From positions 3,324-10,705 of the forward strand of contig DUGU01000025.1 in the NCBI GenBank assembly GCA_013331215.1: 7,382 nt of DNA, in the 5' to 3' direction. A program made the translations under genes and the position numbers. Shown piece after piece: positions 1-5,727 of the stretch. The DNA comes from Methanoregulaceae archaeon. GTDB lineage: Archaea; Halobacteriota; Methanomicrobia; Methanomicrobiales; Methanospirillaceae. The notes below the pieces were generated by a model that saw only the letters and a list, made by a program, of their open reading frames with translations, searched no databases and had not been told where the DNA came from. How positions within the stretch are numbered: position 1 is the stretch's first letter; every line of letters begins with the position of its first letter.

Positions 1-101
1 ATGCCGCCCTCGCGGGCCGCGGAGCCGGCGAGCTCGAGCATCTCGCGCTGGTGCGGCCTGAACGTCGGGTAGGGGAACCAGGCCTCGAGGTCGTCCTCCA
101 T
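1..101 (-). CDS. XPD/Rad3-like superfamily 2 DNA helicase, N-terminal fragment (cut by window edge)
   Basis: Read on the minus strand from an ATG at 101-99, the frame stays open to the window edge and gives 33 residues. They include the stretch FPYPTFRPHQREML (residues 9-22). An aromatic/proline patch followed by R-x-x-Q-R-E-M just after the start is typical of the N terminus of XPD/Rad3/DinG-type helicases, where the Gln sits upstream of Walker A. These iron-sulfur helicases unwind DNA 5' to 3' in repair; that is family knowledge, because no Walker or cysteine motif lies inside the window. An AGGA (110-107) stands 5 nt before the ATG as a modest ribosome binding site. The gene follows the radical SAM gene on the same strand after a 48-nt gap (102-149), so co-transcription is possible. 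The gap has no convincing terminator. The family call rests on a short segment; another Rad3-like helicase or nuclease is possible. Confidence 0.6.
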   Translation of the reverse strand, partial: MEDDLEAWFPYPTFRPHQREMLELAGSAAREGG

Positions 102-149
102 CCCGATCCTATACGCGCTCCGACGGCTTTGCTCTATTGGACGGGGGCG

Positions 150-1253
150 TCAGGGGATGATCTCGCAGCCGTTGAACTTGACGTGGTCGAAGTCCGCGGG
201 CTCGATCGTGCCTTCCTCGAGGAGGGCGCGGACCCGCGGCAGGGCAGAGATGAGCGCGTCGTAAAGATTCCGAACCGTGCCGCAGACCTCGGCCCGGGCT
301 GTGACGGGCCAGGGCTCGGTGATCGCCGCGTAGAGGCAGCGGCCGCCGCAGAAGGAGGCGATGTCGCAACCGCCACAGCCACCGACGGGGACCGCCGGGA
401 TCGCGAGCGGCTCGGCGTTGCGGATGTGGCCGAGATAGAACCCGGTCATGCCCGTCATGATCGGGCACGGGATGATCGTCCCGTCGGTCTGGATCGTATA
501 GTTGGCGTACCCCGACCCACACCGAAGGCGGGAGGGTTCGCCGCGGAGGAGGTCCCAGGTCGTGTCCAGGAACGGATACCACCGGGCCACCTCCCCCGCC
601 TCCATTCGGGACACCCAGGCGTCGACGAGCCTCCGTATTCCGGGGTTGTAGTCCTCACGCGCCCACCTCGCGAAGTCGCGGGCGGCGTGGTCGCCCCAGA
701 AGTTCGCGTCGAGCTGCCAGTGGACGGCCGAGACAGGAAGGCCATCGCAATGGAGTACGGCCTCCTCGATCGCCGTGGCCTCGTCAACGGTCATGCGCGC
801 GATCAGCTCGCCCGAAAATCCGCTGGCTGCGAGCCGCTCGATATTCGCGAGAACCCGTGCGTAGACCCCTTCGCCGCGATGGCAGTCCGTCAGGGTTTCG
901 GGCCCGTCGATCGAGACCAGCAGGGTGTGGAACCGGTGCAGGGTCTCGATGGGGAGCCGATCGAGCAGGAGCCCGTTCGTCTGGAGCATGTAACGGCAGT
1001 GGGGCATGCGCACCATCACGTCCTCGACGAGATCGGGCCGCAGGAGCGGCTCGCCTCCGTAGAAGGTCAGGGTCGGGTCCGGGTCGCGAGCGAGGAATGC
1101 GGCGAGGTCGTCGAGGTCGACCGCGAGCTCCGCCGGGAGCGCGGGGTCGTAGGCGCAGGGTCGGCCGGGCTCATCGCGCGGCCAGAACGCCTTCCCGCGG
1201 CAGTACGAGCAGCAGAGGTTGCAGGCGTCCGTCAGGATCAGGTGCCAGAACAT
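150..1253 (-). CDS. Radical SAM/SPASM enzyme, probable peptide-modifying type (AF1577-like)
   Basis: The 367-residue product has a radical SAM domain followed by a SPASM domain. The cluster motif is C11-x3-C15-x2-C18, followed by RGK, and a GGEP motif lies at 66-69 (SAM amino-group binding region). The SPASM set is complete: C245-x12-G-x4-C263, then C293-x2-C296-x5-C302-x3-C306, then C324, enough for two auxiliary 4Fe-4S clusters. SPASM enzymes usually modify ribosomal peptides or proteins. The order of motifs and the RGK after the first cluster resemble the archaeal AF1577-type putative peptide maturases; I recall that family from memory and could not check it. The C terminus ends DHVKFNGCEIIP with an extra Cys363 beyond the SPASM set. 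An upstream in-frame ATG at 1292 would add 13 residues. I prefer 1253 because the extra codons (GCT, ATT, TGT, GGA) are unlike the gene, the family motif begins directly after this Met, and the TATA-like box is too close to 1292 for a normal leader. No separate precursor peptide gene was seen next to it. Confidence 0.88.
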   Translation of the reverse strand: MFWHLILTDACNLCCSYCRGKAFWPRDEPGRPCAYDPALPAELAVDLDDLAAFLARDPDPTLTFYGGEPLLRPDLVEDVMVRMPHCRYMLQTNGLLLDRLPIETLHRFHTLLVSIDGPETLTDCHRGEGVYARVLANIERLAASGFSGELIARMTVDEATAIEEAVLHCDGLPVSAVHWQLDANFWGDHAARDFARWAREDYNPGIRRLVDAWVSRMEAGEVARWYPFLDTTWDLLRGEPSRLRCGSGYANYTIQTDGTIIPCPIMTGMTGFYLGHIRNAEPLAIPAVPVGGCGGCDIASFCGGRCLYAAITEPWPVTARAEVCGTVRNLYDALISALPRVRALLEEGTIEPADFDHVKFNGCEIIP

Positions 1254-1310
1254 CCGTCCGTTACAGGTCGTCGCGACCCACGAAATAGCCATCGTTCGAT
1301 CGCGCCGTCC

Positions 1311-1318
1311 TTTTTATT
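1311..1318. promoter_or_regulatory. Shared TATA-like box between divergent radical SAM gene and purB
   Basis: TTTTTATT on the plus strand (AATAAAAA on the minus strand) is the only AT-rich block in the gap between the two divergent genes. Its centre lies about 29 nt before the purB ATG, which predicts a transcript starting within a few bases of that ATG. On the minus strand it is preceded by purine-rich GGGGAG, a possible BRE, and its centre lies about 22 nt from ATG 1292 or 61 nt from ATG 1253. Archaeal TATA boxes normally sit about 25-27 nt upstream of the start site. Whether it serves both directions is inference. Confidence 0.5.
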
Positions 1319-1343
1319 CTCCCCATGCGAATGTACTCAGCGT

Positions 1344-2684
1344 ATGGCGATCCACCCGATCGAGTTCCGGTACGGAACTCCGGAGATGCGCGCGGTCTGG
1401 GGCGAGGAGCGCCGCTTCGCCGCGATCGTCGCGGCCGAGGTCGCGCTGGCCAGGGCCGAGGCCGACGTCGGGATGATCCCGGCCGAGGCGGCCGAGGCGA
1501 TCGCGCTGGGGGCGGCGCGGGCGTCGCTCGATCGCGCGAAGGCGATCGAGGACGAGATCCACCACGACATGATGGCGATCGTGAAGGCGATCGCCGAGGA
1601 GTGCGGCGACGCCGGACGGTACGTCCACTTCGGCGCGACCTCGAACGATATGCTCGATACGGCGACCGGGCTCCAGCTCAAAGATGCCCTTGCCCTGCTC
1701 GAGGAGAAGCTCCGTCGGCTCCTCGGCGTTCTGCTCCGCCGCGCCCAAGAAACGAAGGCGCTCGTCGCCGCCGGGCGGACCCACGGACAGATCGGCGTCC
1801 CCACCACCTACGGCCTCCGCTTCGCGATCTGGGCCGCGGAGGTCGGCCGGCACCTCGATCGTCTGGCCGAGCTCCGCCCCCGGGTCGAGGTGGGGCAGTT
1901 GACCGGTGCGGTCGGTACGCAGGCCGCTCTCGGCCCGAATGCCCCTGAGATCCAGGCGCGCATGATGGCCCAGCTCGGGCTCGCCCCCGTCGAGGTCTCG
2001 AATCAGGTAATCCAGCGCGATCGCTACGCCGAGTACTTCTTCTTCCTCGCGAACGTCGCGACCTCGCTCGACAAGATGGCGATCGAGGTCAGATCGCTGC
2101 AGCGGACCGAGATCGCCGAGGTCGAGGAAGCGTTTGGCGCAAAGCAGGTCGGGTCCTCGACCATGCCGCACAAGCGCAACCCCATCCGGAGCGAACAGGT
2201 CTCGGGCCTCGCCCGCATCGTCAGGGCGTCGGTCGAGCCCGCGCTCCAGAACAACACTCTCTGGGACGAGCGCGACCTCACGAACTCCTCATGCGAGCGG
2301 GTTCTCTTTCCCGAGGCCTCGGTCCTCTGCGACCACATCCTCCGCCTGATGACCGTCGTCCTCGACGGGCTCGTCCTGCACGAGGACCGGATCCGTGCCA
2401 ACCTGCACATCCTCCAGGATGTCAACATGGCCGAGTCCGTGATGATCGCCCTGACACGTCGCGGCATGGACAGGCAGGAGGCGCACGAGATCGTCCGCGT
2501 CGCATCGATGGAGGCGCGGGCGGCCGAACAGCCCCTCGCGGATGTACTTGCCGCCCGGCCCGCAGTGACGGCCCTGGTCGCCCCCGGCGAGCTCGAGGGC
2601 CTCCTCGACCCCGAGCACTACACCGGGACGGCTCAAGCCCAGGTCGAGCGTCTGGTCGATCGGCTCGGGCCGCGAGCCCTCTGA
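1344..2684 (+). CDS. purB: Adenylosuccinate lyase
   Basis: This 446-residue enzyme of the fumarase/aspartase superfamily catalyses two purine-pathway steps, each releasing fumarate: SAICAR to AICAR, and adenylosuccinate to AMP. Visible motifs are HHDMMA at 73-78, HFGATSND at 95-102, RTHGQIGVP at 145-153 (His147 in the catalytic-histidine position), the signature loop GSSTMPHKRNP at 270-280 with the mobile catalytic serine, and WDERDLTNSSCER at 307-319. The length matches the short bacterial/archaeal PurB form of about 430-480 residues. The frame stays open upstream to position 51 on the opposite strand of the radical SAM gene, but homology begins exactly at MAIHPIEFRYGTPEM, so the start is the ATG at 1344. 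No Shine-Dalgarno precedes it and a TATA-like box lies about 29 nt upstream, pointing to a leaderless or near-leaderless transcript. A hairpin/T-run follows the stop, so it is probably monocistronic. Confidence 0.96.
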   Translation: MAIHPIEFRYGTPEMRAVWGEERRFAAIVAAEVALARAEADVGMIPAEAAEAIALGAARASLDRAKAIEDEIHHDMMAIVKAIAEECGDAGRYVHFGATSNDMLDTATGLQLKDALALLEEKLRRLLGVLLRRAQETKALVAAGRTHGQIGVPTTYGLRFAIWAAEVGRHLDRLAELRPRVEVGQLTGAVGTQAALGPNAPEIQARMMAQLGLAPVEVSNQVIQRDRYAEYFFFLANVATSLDKMAIEVRSLQRTEIAEVEEAFGAKQVGSSTMPHKRNPIRSEQVSGLARIVRASVEPALQNNTLWDERDLTNSSCERVLFPEASVLCDHILRLMTVVLDGLVLHEDRIRANLHILQDVNMAESVMIALTRRGMDRQEAHEIVRVASMEARAAEQPLADVLAARPAVTALVAPGELEGLLDPEHYTGTAQAQVERLVDRLGPRAL

Positions 2685-2701
2685 CCGGACAGTTTAATAG
2701 C

Positions 2702-2719
2702 GGGATGGTCCCATTTTTT
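2702..2719 (+). terminator. Small hairpin plus T6 after purB
   Basis: GGGA-TGG-TCCC forms a 4-bp stem with a 3-nt loop, followed by A and six T residues at 2714-2719. It starts 17 nt after the purB stop. Archaeal termination relies mainly on the T-run, so this is a reasonable purB terminator although the stem is short. Confidence 0.5.
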
Positions 2720-2728
2720 ACAATATTA
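2720..2728 (+). promoter_or_regulatory. Candidate TATA region of the cbiMNQO operon
   Basis: ACAATATTA lies in the most AT-rich stretch of the window, immediately after the purB terminator T-run. A start site about 25 nt downstream would fall near 2750, leaving a leader of about 20 nt that carries the Shine-Dalgarno of cbiM. The exact box is uncertain because the whole region from 2690 to 2758 is AT-rich. Confidence 0.4.
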
Positions 2729-2759
2729 CTGGATTTAACGAAAGTTCAGTTGCTTAACG
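2729..2759. promoter_or_regulatory. Inverted and direct repeats upstream of cbiM, candidate operator
   Basis: Three overlapping symmetries are visible. CTGGATTT (2729-2736) can pair with AAGTTCAG (2742-2749) as an 8-bp stem with two G-U pairs. GTTCAG-TTG-CTTAAC (2744-2758) is a dyad with one mismatch per arm. TTAACG occurs twice as a direct repeat, at 2735 and 2754, 19 nt apart. The block lies between the candidate TATA box and the expected start site, the usual place for an archaeal repressor site. A metal- or corrinoid-responsive regulator is a plausible reader given the operon, but no regulator gene is in the window. I see no conserved cobalamin riboswitch (B12-box) sequence. Confidence 0.35.
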
Positions 2760-2762
2760 CAG

Positions 2763-2769
2763 GGTGATC
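2763..2769 (+). promoter_or_regulatory. Ribosome binding site of cbiM
   Basis: GGTGATC is a 7-nt match to the complement of the archaeal 16S rRNA 3' end. It lies two bases before the ATG at 2772 and supports the start that gives the functionally required Met-His N terminus. Confidence 0.7.
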
Positions 2770-2771
2770 GT

Positions 2772-3449
2772 ATGCATATCATGGAAGGGTTTCTCCCCCC
2801 GTTCTGGGCCGCGCTCTGGTTCGCGCTCGCCCTTCCTGTCATCGCATACGGGGTGGTCCGGATCCGGCGGCTCGTCGGGGAGGACCGGGAACTCCTGCCC
2901 CTGCTTGCGGTCTCGGGCGCGTTCATCTTCGTCCTCTCATCGCTCAAGCTTCCGTCCGTGACCGGCTCGTCCTCCCATCCGACCGGAACGGGGGCGGGCG
3001 CAGTCCTCTTCGGGCCGGCCGTCACCTCGGTCCTCGCCACGATCGTGCTCGTATACCAGGCGCTCTTCCTCGCGCACGGCGGCTTCACGACGCTCGGTGC
3101 GAACGTCTTCTCCATGGGGATCGCGGGCCCGGCGGTCGGGTATGCGATCTACAGGATCTGTATGCGCGCCCGGGTCGGTTGCTGCGCTGCCGTCTTCGCG
3201 ACCGCTGCCGTCGCCGATATCGCCACGTACCTCACGACTTCGGCTCAGCTCGCGCTCGCGTTTCCGGCCACGACCGGAGGCGTGACCGCCTCGTTCCTGA
3301 CCTTCGCCGGGATCTTCGCGCTGACCCAACTTCCGCTTGCCATCGTGGAGGGGGTCGTGATCGCGCTCGTCTTCCGGTACATGATTGCACTTCGCGGCGA
3401 CGTGCTCGAGCGGCTCCACGTCCTCCGCCGGGAGGTTTCGGCGCCATGA
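2772..3449 (+). CDS. cbiM: Cobalt ECF transporter substrate-capture subunit CbiM
   Basis: The 225-residue integral membrane protein begins MHIMEGFLPP, the hallmark of the CbiM/NikM family. In NikM structures the terminal amino group and His2 form the metal site, so the mature N terminus must be exactly this one. SSSHPTGTG at 67-74 carries the other conserved metal-site histidine (His69), followed by LFGP (79-82) and LAHGGFTTLGANVFSMG (100-116), all family motifs. About seven hydrophobic segments fill the remainder. CbiM together with CbiN is the specificity (S) module that binds Co2+ for import; cobalt then feeds corrinoid synthesis. CbiM and NikM are hard to tell apart by sequence, and the call of cobalt over nickel rests on the adjacent cbiN, since nickel systems usually carry NikN or NikL instead. 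First gene of the operon; its TGA overlaps the cbiN ATG (ATGA). Confidence 0.95.
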   Translation: MHIMEGFLPPFWAALWFALALPVIAYGVVRIRRLVGEDRELLPLLAVSGAFIFVLSSLKLPSVTGSSSHPTGTGAGAVLFGPAVTSVLATIVLVYQALFLAHGGFTTLGANVFSMGIAGPAVGYAIYRICMRARVGCCAAVFATAAVADIATYLTTSAQLALAFPATTGGVTASFLTFAGIFALTQLPLAIVEGVVIALVFRYMIALRGDVLERLHVLRREVSAP

Positions 3450-3727
3450 ACCGGAGTTTGAGACTCGCTACTGCGGTCGTGCTCGTACTCGGGCTCGCGG
3501 CCGTCGCAGCGCTCCTTGCGGACCGCGCGGCGACGGGGACCGACGATCAGGCTGCGAAGCAGATCGGCAATCTGACCGGCGAGGCGTACGAGCCCTGGGC
3601 TCAAGCCCCCGGCGTCCCGGGTGGCGAACGGAACGCGCCGCTCCTCTTCGGAGTCCAGGCCGGCGCCGGCCTCACCGTTCTCCTGGGCTGCCTCTGGTAC
3701 TGGCGCGAGCACCGGAGCGAGGCCTGA
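3446..3727 (+). CDS. cbiN: Cobalt transport accessory protein CbiN
   Basis: The 93-residue protein has the CbiN layout: an N-terminal membrane helix (about residues 7-25), an outward loop, and a second helix (about 67-85) followed by a basic end (WREHRSEA). The loop contains GTDDQAAKQI (31-40) and YEPWAQAPGVPGGERNAPLLFGVQAG (from residue 48), matching the family pattern D-x-x-A, Y-x-PW and E-x-x-LF-x-x-QA before helix 2. CbiN associates loosely with CbiM and is needed to load Co2+ into it; its presence distinguishes cobalt from nickel ECF systems. The start overlaps the cbiM stop, and GGAGGT at 3431-3436 gives a strong ribosome binding site 9 nt upstream. The frame continues open well upstream inside cbiM, but family similarity begins at this Met. 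Confidence 0.9.
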   Translation: MNRSLRLATAVVLVLGLAAVAALLADRAATGTDDQAAKQIGNLTGEAYEPWAQAPGVPGGERNAPLLFGVQAGAGLTVLLGCLWYWREHRSEA

Positions 3728-3730
3728 GGG

Positions 3731-4516
3731 ATGGACCATCACCTCCTCGAGGGGTGCGCGCATCAGAACGCGCTCCGTGACGTCAGCCCCCAGCTCAAGC
3801 TCGGCCTCGGCCTCGGACTGATGCTTCTCGCGCTCGCGGCCCCGGCCCCGGGTGCTCTCCTGCTCATCCTCCTCGCCGGAGTCGGACTGACGGTCGGAGC
3901 AGCCCGGATTCCCGCCGGGTTCTACATCCGCGTCCTCGCGGTCCCGGCAGGATTCGTACTCGTCTCCTCGGCGGTTCTCGTGGTCCTGACCCAGGGTGGC
4001 CCCGTCCTCGCCTCTCTCGATCTCGCTTCTGTCCGGATCGCCGTGACACAGGGCGGCCTCGAGCTCGGCCTGACCCAGATACTCCGGACAGGCGCCGGGA
4101 TGGCTGCTCTCCTTTTCGTGGCCATGACCACCCCGATGATCTCGCTCTTCGCAACGGCTGCCCGCCTCGGTGTGCCGGCCGTTATCGTGGATCTCGCCAT
4201 GCTGATTTACCGGTTCATCTTCGTCCTGCTCGACGAGGCCGCGACCGTGCTCGACGCCCAGACGAGTCGGCTCGCGTACGGCCGGCCGCGAGGTGCCGTC
4301 AGGGCCTTCTCCATGCTCGCCGGCGCGGTCTTCCTGCGCGCCTGGCAGTCGGCAGACGAGCTCGTCCTCGCTATGGAAGCTCGGTGCTACGATGGCCGGC
4401 TCGAGCTCGAGACCGACCGGCCTCCGCTCCGGGCACGACACGCCCTTGGGACTGCCGCCGTCTTCGCCCCCCTGCTCGTTGCAGTCCTGCTCTGGCCGGC
4501 CGGAGGGCTGCCGTGA
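3731..4516 (+). CDS. cbiQ: Cobalt ECF transporter transmembrane coupling protein CbiQ
   Basis: The 261-residue EcfT-type subunit links the CbiM/CbiN capture module to the ATPase. N-terminal SPQLKLGLGLGLMLLALA (19-36) is the usual start of helix 1 (known family pattern P-x-x-KL). Hydrophobic segments lie at about 24-55, 64-86, 122-140, 147-168 and 238-256. The cytoplasmic coupling region between about 170 and 222 includes SRLAYG (179-184) and RAWQSADELVLAMEARCYDG (203-222). The Ala-Arg pair at 217-218 corresponds to the conserved ARG/ARS coupling motif that contacts the ATPase, with Cys in the third position. It starts 3 nt after cbiN, with GAGG at 3719-3722 eight bases before the ATG, and its stop overlaps the GTG start of cbiO, so translation is coupled. 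Confidence 0.93.
   Translation: MDHHLLEGCAHQNALRDVSPQLKLGLGLGLMLLALAAPAPGALLLILLAGVGLTVGAARIPAGFYIRVLAVPAGFVLVSSAVLVVLTQGGPVLASLDLASVRIAVTQGGLELGLTQILRTGAGMAALLFVAMTTPMISLFATAARLGVPAVIVDLAMLIYRFIFVLLDEAATVLDAQTSRLAYGRPRGAVRAFSMLAGAVFLRAWQSADELVLAMEARCYDGRLELETDRPPLRARHALGTAAVFAPLLVAVLLWPAGGLP
4502..4507 (+). promoter_or_regulatory. Ribosome binding site deciding the GTG start of cbiO
   Basis: GGAGGG stands 5 nt before the GTG at 4513 and is the best Shine-Dalgarno in the operon after that of cbiN. It lies inside the cbiQ coding end. It rules out the upstream in-frame ATG at 4384, which would give an arginine/proline-rich extension unlike any CbiO. Confidence 0.75.
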
Positions 4517-5664
4517 TCCCCGCCCTCGAAGCCGCGGGTGTCCGCTATGCGTATCCGAACGGCCGCGATGCCCTCAGTGATGTCTCGATCACGGTAGAGC
4601 GGGGAACAAAGGTCGCGCTCGTCGGTCCTAACGGGGCCGGCAAGTCGACCCTCCTGCTGATGGCAAACGGCCTCCTCAGACCCACTGCGGGCGAGATGCG
4701 TCTCCATGGGGAACCGTTCCGGTATGATCGACGGCATCTGCGCGAGCTCCGTCGACGGGTCGGGCTCGTCCTCCAGAACTCGGACGCTCAGCTCTTCGCT
4801 CCGACCGTGTACCAGGACGTCGCGTTCGGGCCGCTCAACCTCGGGCTCTCCGAGGACGAGGTCCGCCGGGCCGTGACCGGCGCGCTCGCCGCGGTCGGCC
4901 TCCGGGGGTTCGAGTCGCGGCCGCCGCACCTGCTCTCGGGTGGCGAGAAGAAGGCCGTCGCGATTGCGGGCGTGCTCGCCATGCGTCCCGAGGTACTGGT
5001 CTTCGACGAGCCCACGAGCGCCCTCGATCCTGCCTCGGCCCTCGTTGTGATGGAGCTCCTCGACGAGCTGAACGCGTCCGGCACGACGATCGTGATCTCG
5101 ACCCACGACGTCGAACTCGCATACGCCTGGGCCGACCGGGTCGTGCTGATGGACGGCGGGCGCGTGCTCCACCAGGGGCGGCCCGACGAGGTCTTCCTGG
5201 ACGACGGGCTCGTCCGTGCCGCGAAGCTCCGCCTCCCGGTCGTACTCGAGGTCCACGCCGAGCTCGCGGCGCGGGGCCTGGTACGGTCCGGGGAACCCCC
5301 GCGATCTGTCCTCCACCTCGTCCACGCGCTCGACTCGACCCGCCCCGCGGAGGGACACGGGGCAGTCCTGCTCGTCGACGCCGGTCGGGCGCTGCCCGGG
5401 GACCTCGACCGCCTCTGCCGCGCCCCGGGCGTCCACGTCGGTGCCATGGGCACTGCGGCCAAGGCCCTCGCCGAGAGCGAGGGAGTCCGGCTCGAGTTCG
5501 CAGCGGGCGTGATCGACCGCTGCCTTCTCAAGGCCTTGCTCGGCGAGGACTCGGTCATCCTCTGCTCGACCGCGATGCTCGGCCACGTCAGGGACCGCGT
5601 GGCCGAGTTCGAGGCGAGAACCGGTCTCTCGGTCGAAGTCCGCGACCCGCTCCAGGCTGGCTGA
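4513..5664 (+). CDS. cbiO: Cobalt ECF transporter ATP-binding protein CbiO with extra C-terminal domain
   Basis: The 383-residue ATPase begins with GTG, overlapping the cbiQ stop (GTGA). All ABC motifs are present: Walker A GPNGAGKST (38-46), Q-loop Gln88 in VLQNSDAQLF (86-95, typical of ECF/CbiO ATPases), signature LSGGEKKAVAIAGVLAMRP (141-159), Walker B VLVFDEP (161-167) with catalytic Glu166, D-loop SALD (169-172) and H-loop His198 in STHD. It acts as a cytoplasmic dimer that powers Co2+ import through CbiQ and CbiM/CbiN. Ordinary CbiO proteins end at about 270-280 residues. Here the chain continues for about 100 more, from GHGAVLLVDAG (281-291) through VHVGAMGTAAKAL (308-320), GVIDRCLLKALL (332-343) and VILCSTAML (348-356). 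The alternating strand/helix pattern suggests a small alpha/beta domain that I cannot name. There is no frameshift, and base composition does not change at the junction. Last gene of the operon. Confidence 0.94.
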   Translation: MIPALEAAGVRYAYPNGRDALSDVSITVERGTKVALVGPNGAGKSTLLLMANGLLRPTAGEMRLHGEPFRYDRRHLRELRRRVGLVLQNSDAQLFAPTVYQDVAFGPLNLGLSEDEVRRAVTGALAAVGLRGFESRPPHLLSGGEKKAVAIAGVLAMRPEVLVFDEPTSALDPASALVVMELLDELNASGTTIVISTHDVELAYAWADRVVLMDGGRVLHQGRPDEVFLDDGLVRAAKLRLPVVLEVHAELAARGLVRSGEPPRSVLHLVHALDSTRPAEGHGAVLLVDAGRALPGDLDRLCRAPGVHVGAMGTAAKALAESEGVRLEFAAGVIDRCLLKALLGEDSVILCSTAMLGHVRDRVAEFEARTGLSVEVRDPLQAG

Positions 5665-5727
5665 GACCGGTTCGGCCCGGCACACTCAAATCCCTCACCG
5701 TTGAAGTACGTTGCAGGGGCCGTCGCA

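Noticed and set aside
102..149. Terminator or separate promoter between the radical SAM gene and the helicase
   Set aside because: On the minus strand the 48-nt gap has no T-run of note. A TATAGG at about 113-108 is too close to the helicase ATG to act as its TATA box.
51..1343. Long plus-strand open frame running into purB in frame, which would make an 877-residue protein
   Set aside because: It is the antisense shadow of the radical SAM gene, kept open by high GC. Its sequence is Arg/Gly/Val-rich without motifs, and adenylosuccinate lyase similarity begins at the Met encoded at 1344.
1495..1600. Repeated GCGATCGC octamers, resembling the cyanobacterial HIP1 element
   Set aside because: They fall on Ala-Ile-Ala codon runs (GCG ATC GCG/GCC) inside purB and follow from the amino-acid sequence and the ATC codon preference; they are not placed as a dispersed repeat.
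2685..2771. Cobalamin riboswitch before cbiM
   Set aside because: The gap is only 87 nt and part of it is the purB terminator; no B12-box-like conserved sequence is visible.
3245..5685. Two long minus-strand open frames opposite cbiN/cbiQ and cbiO (about 400 residues each)
   Set aside because: They are rich in Arg, Glu, Asp and Gly with no recognisable domain, and lie exactly opposite well-supported genes; these are GC-driven antisense frames.
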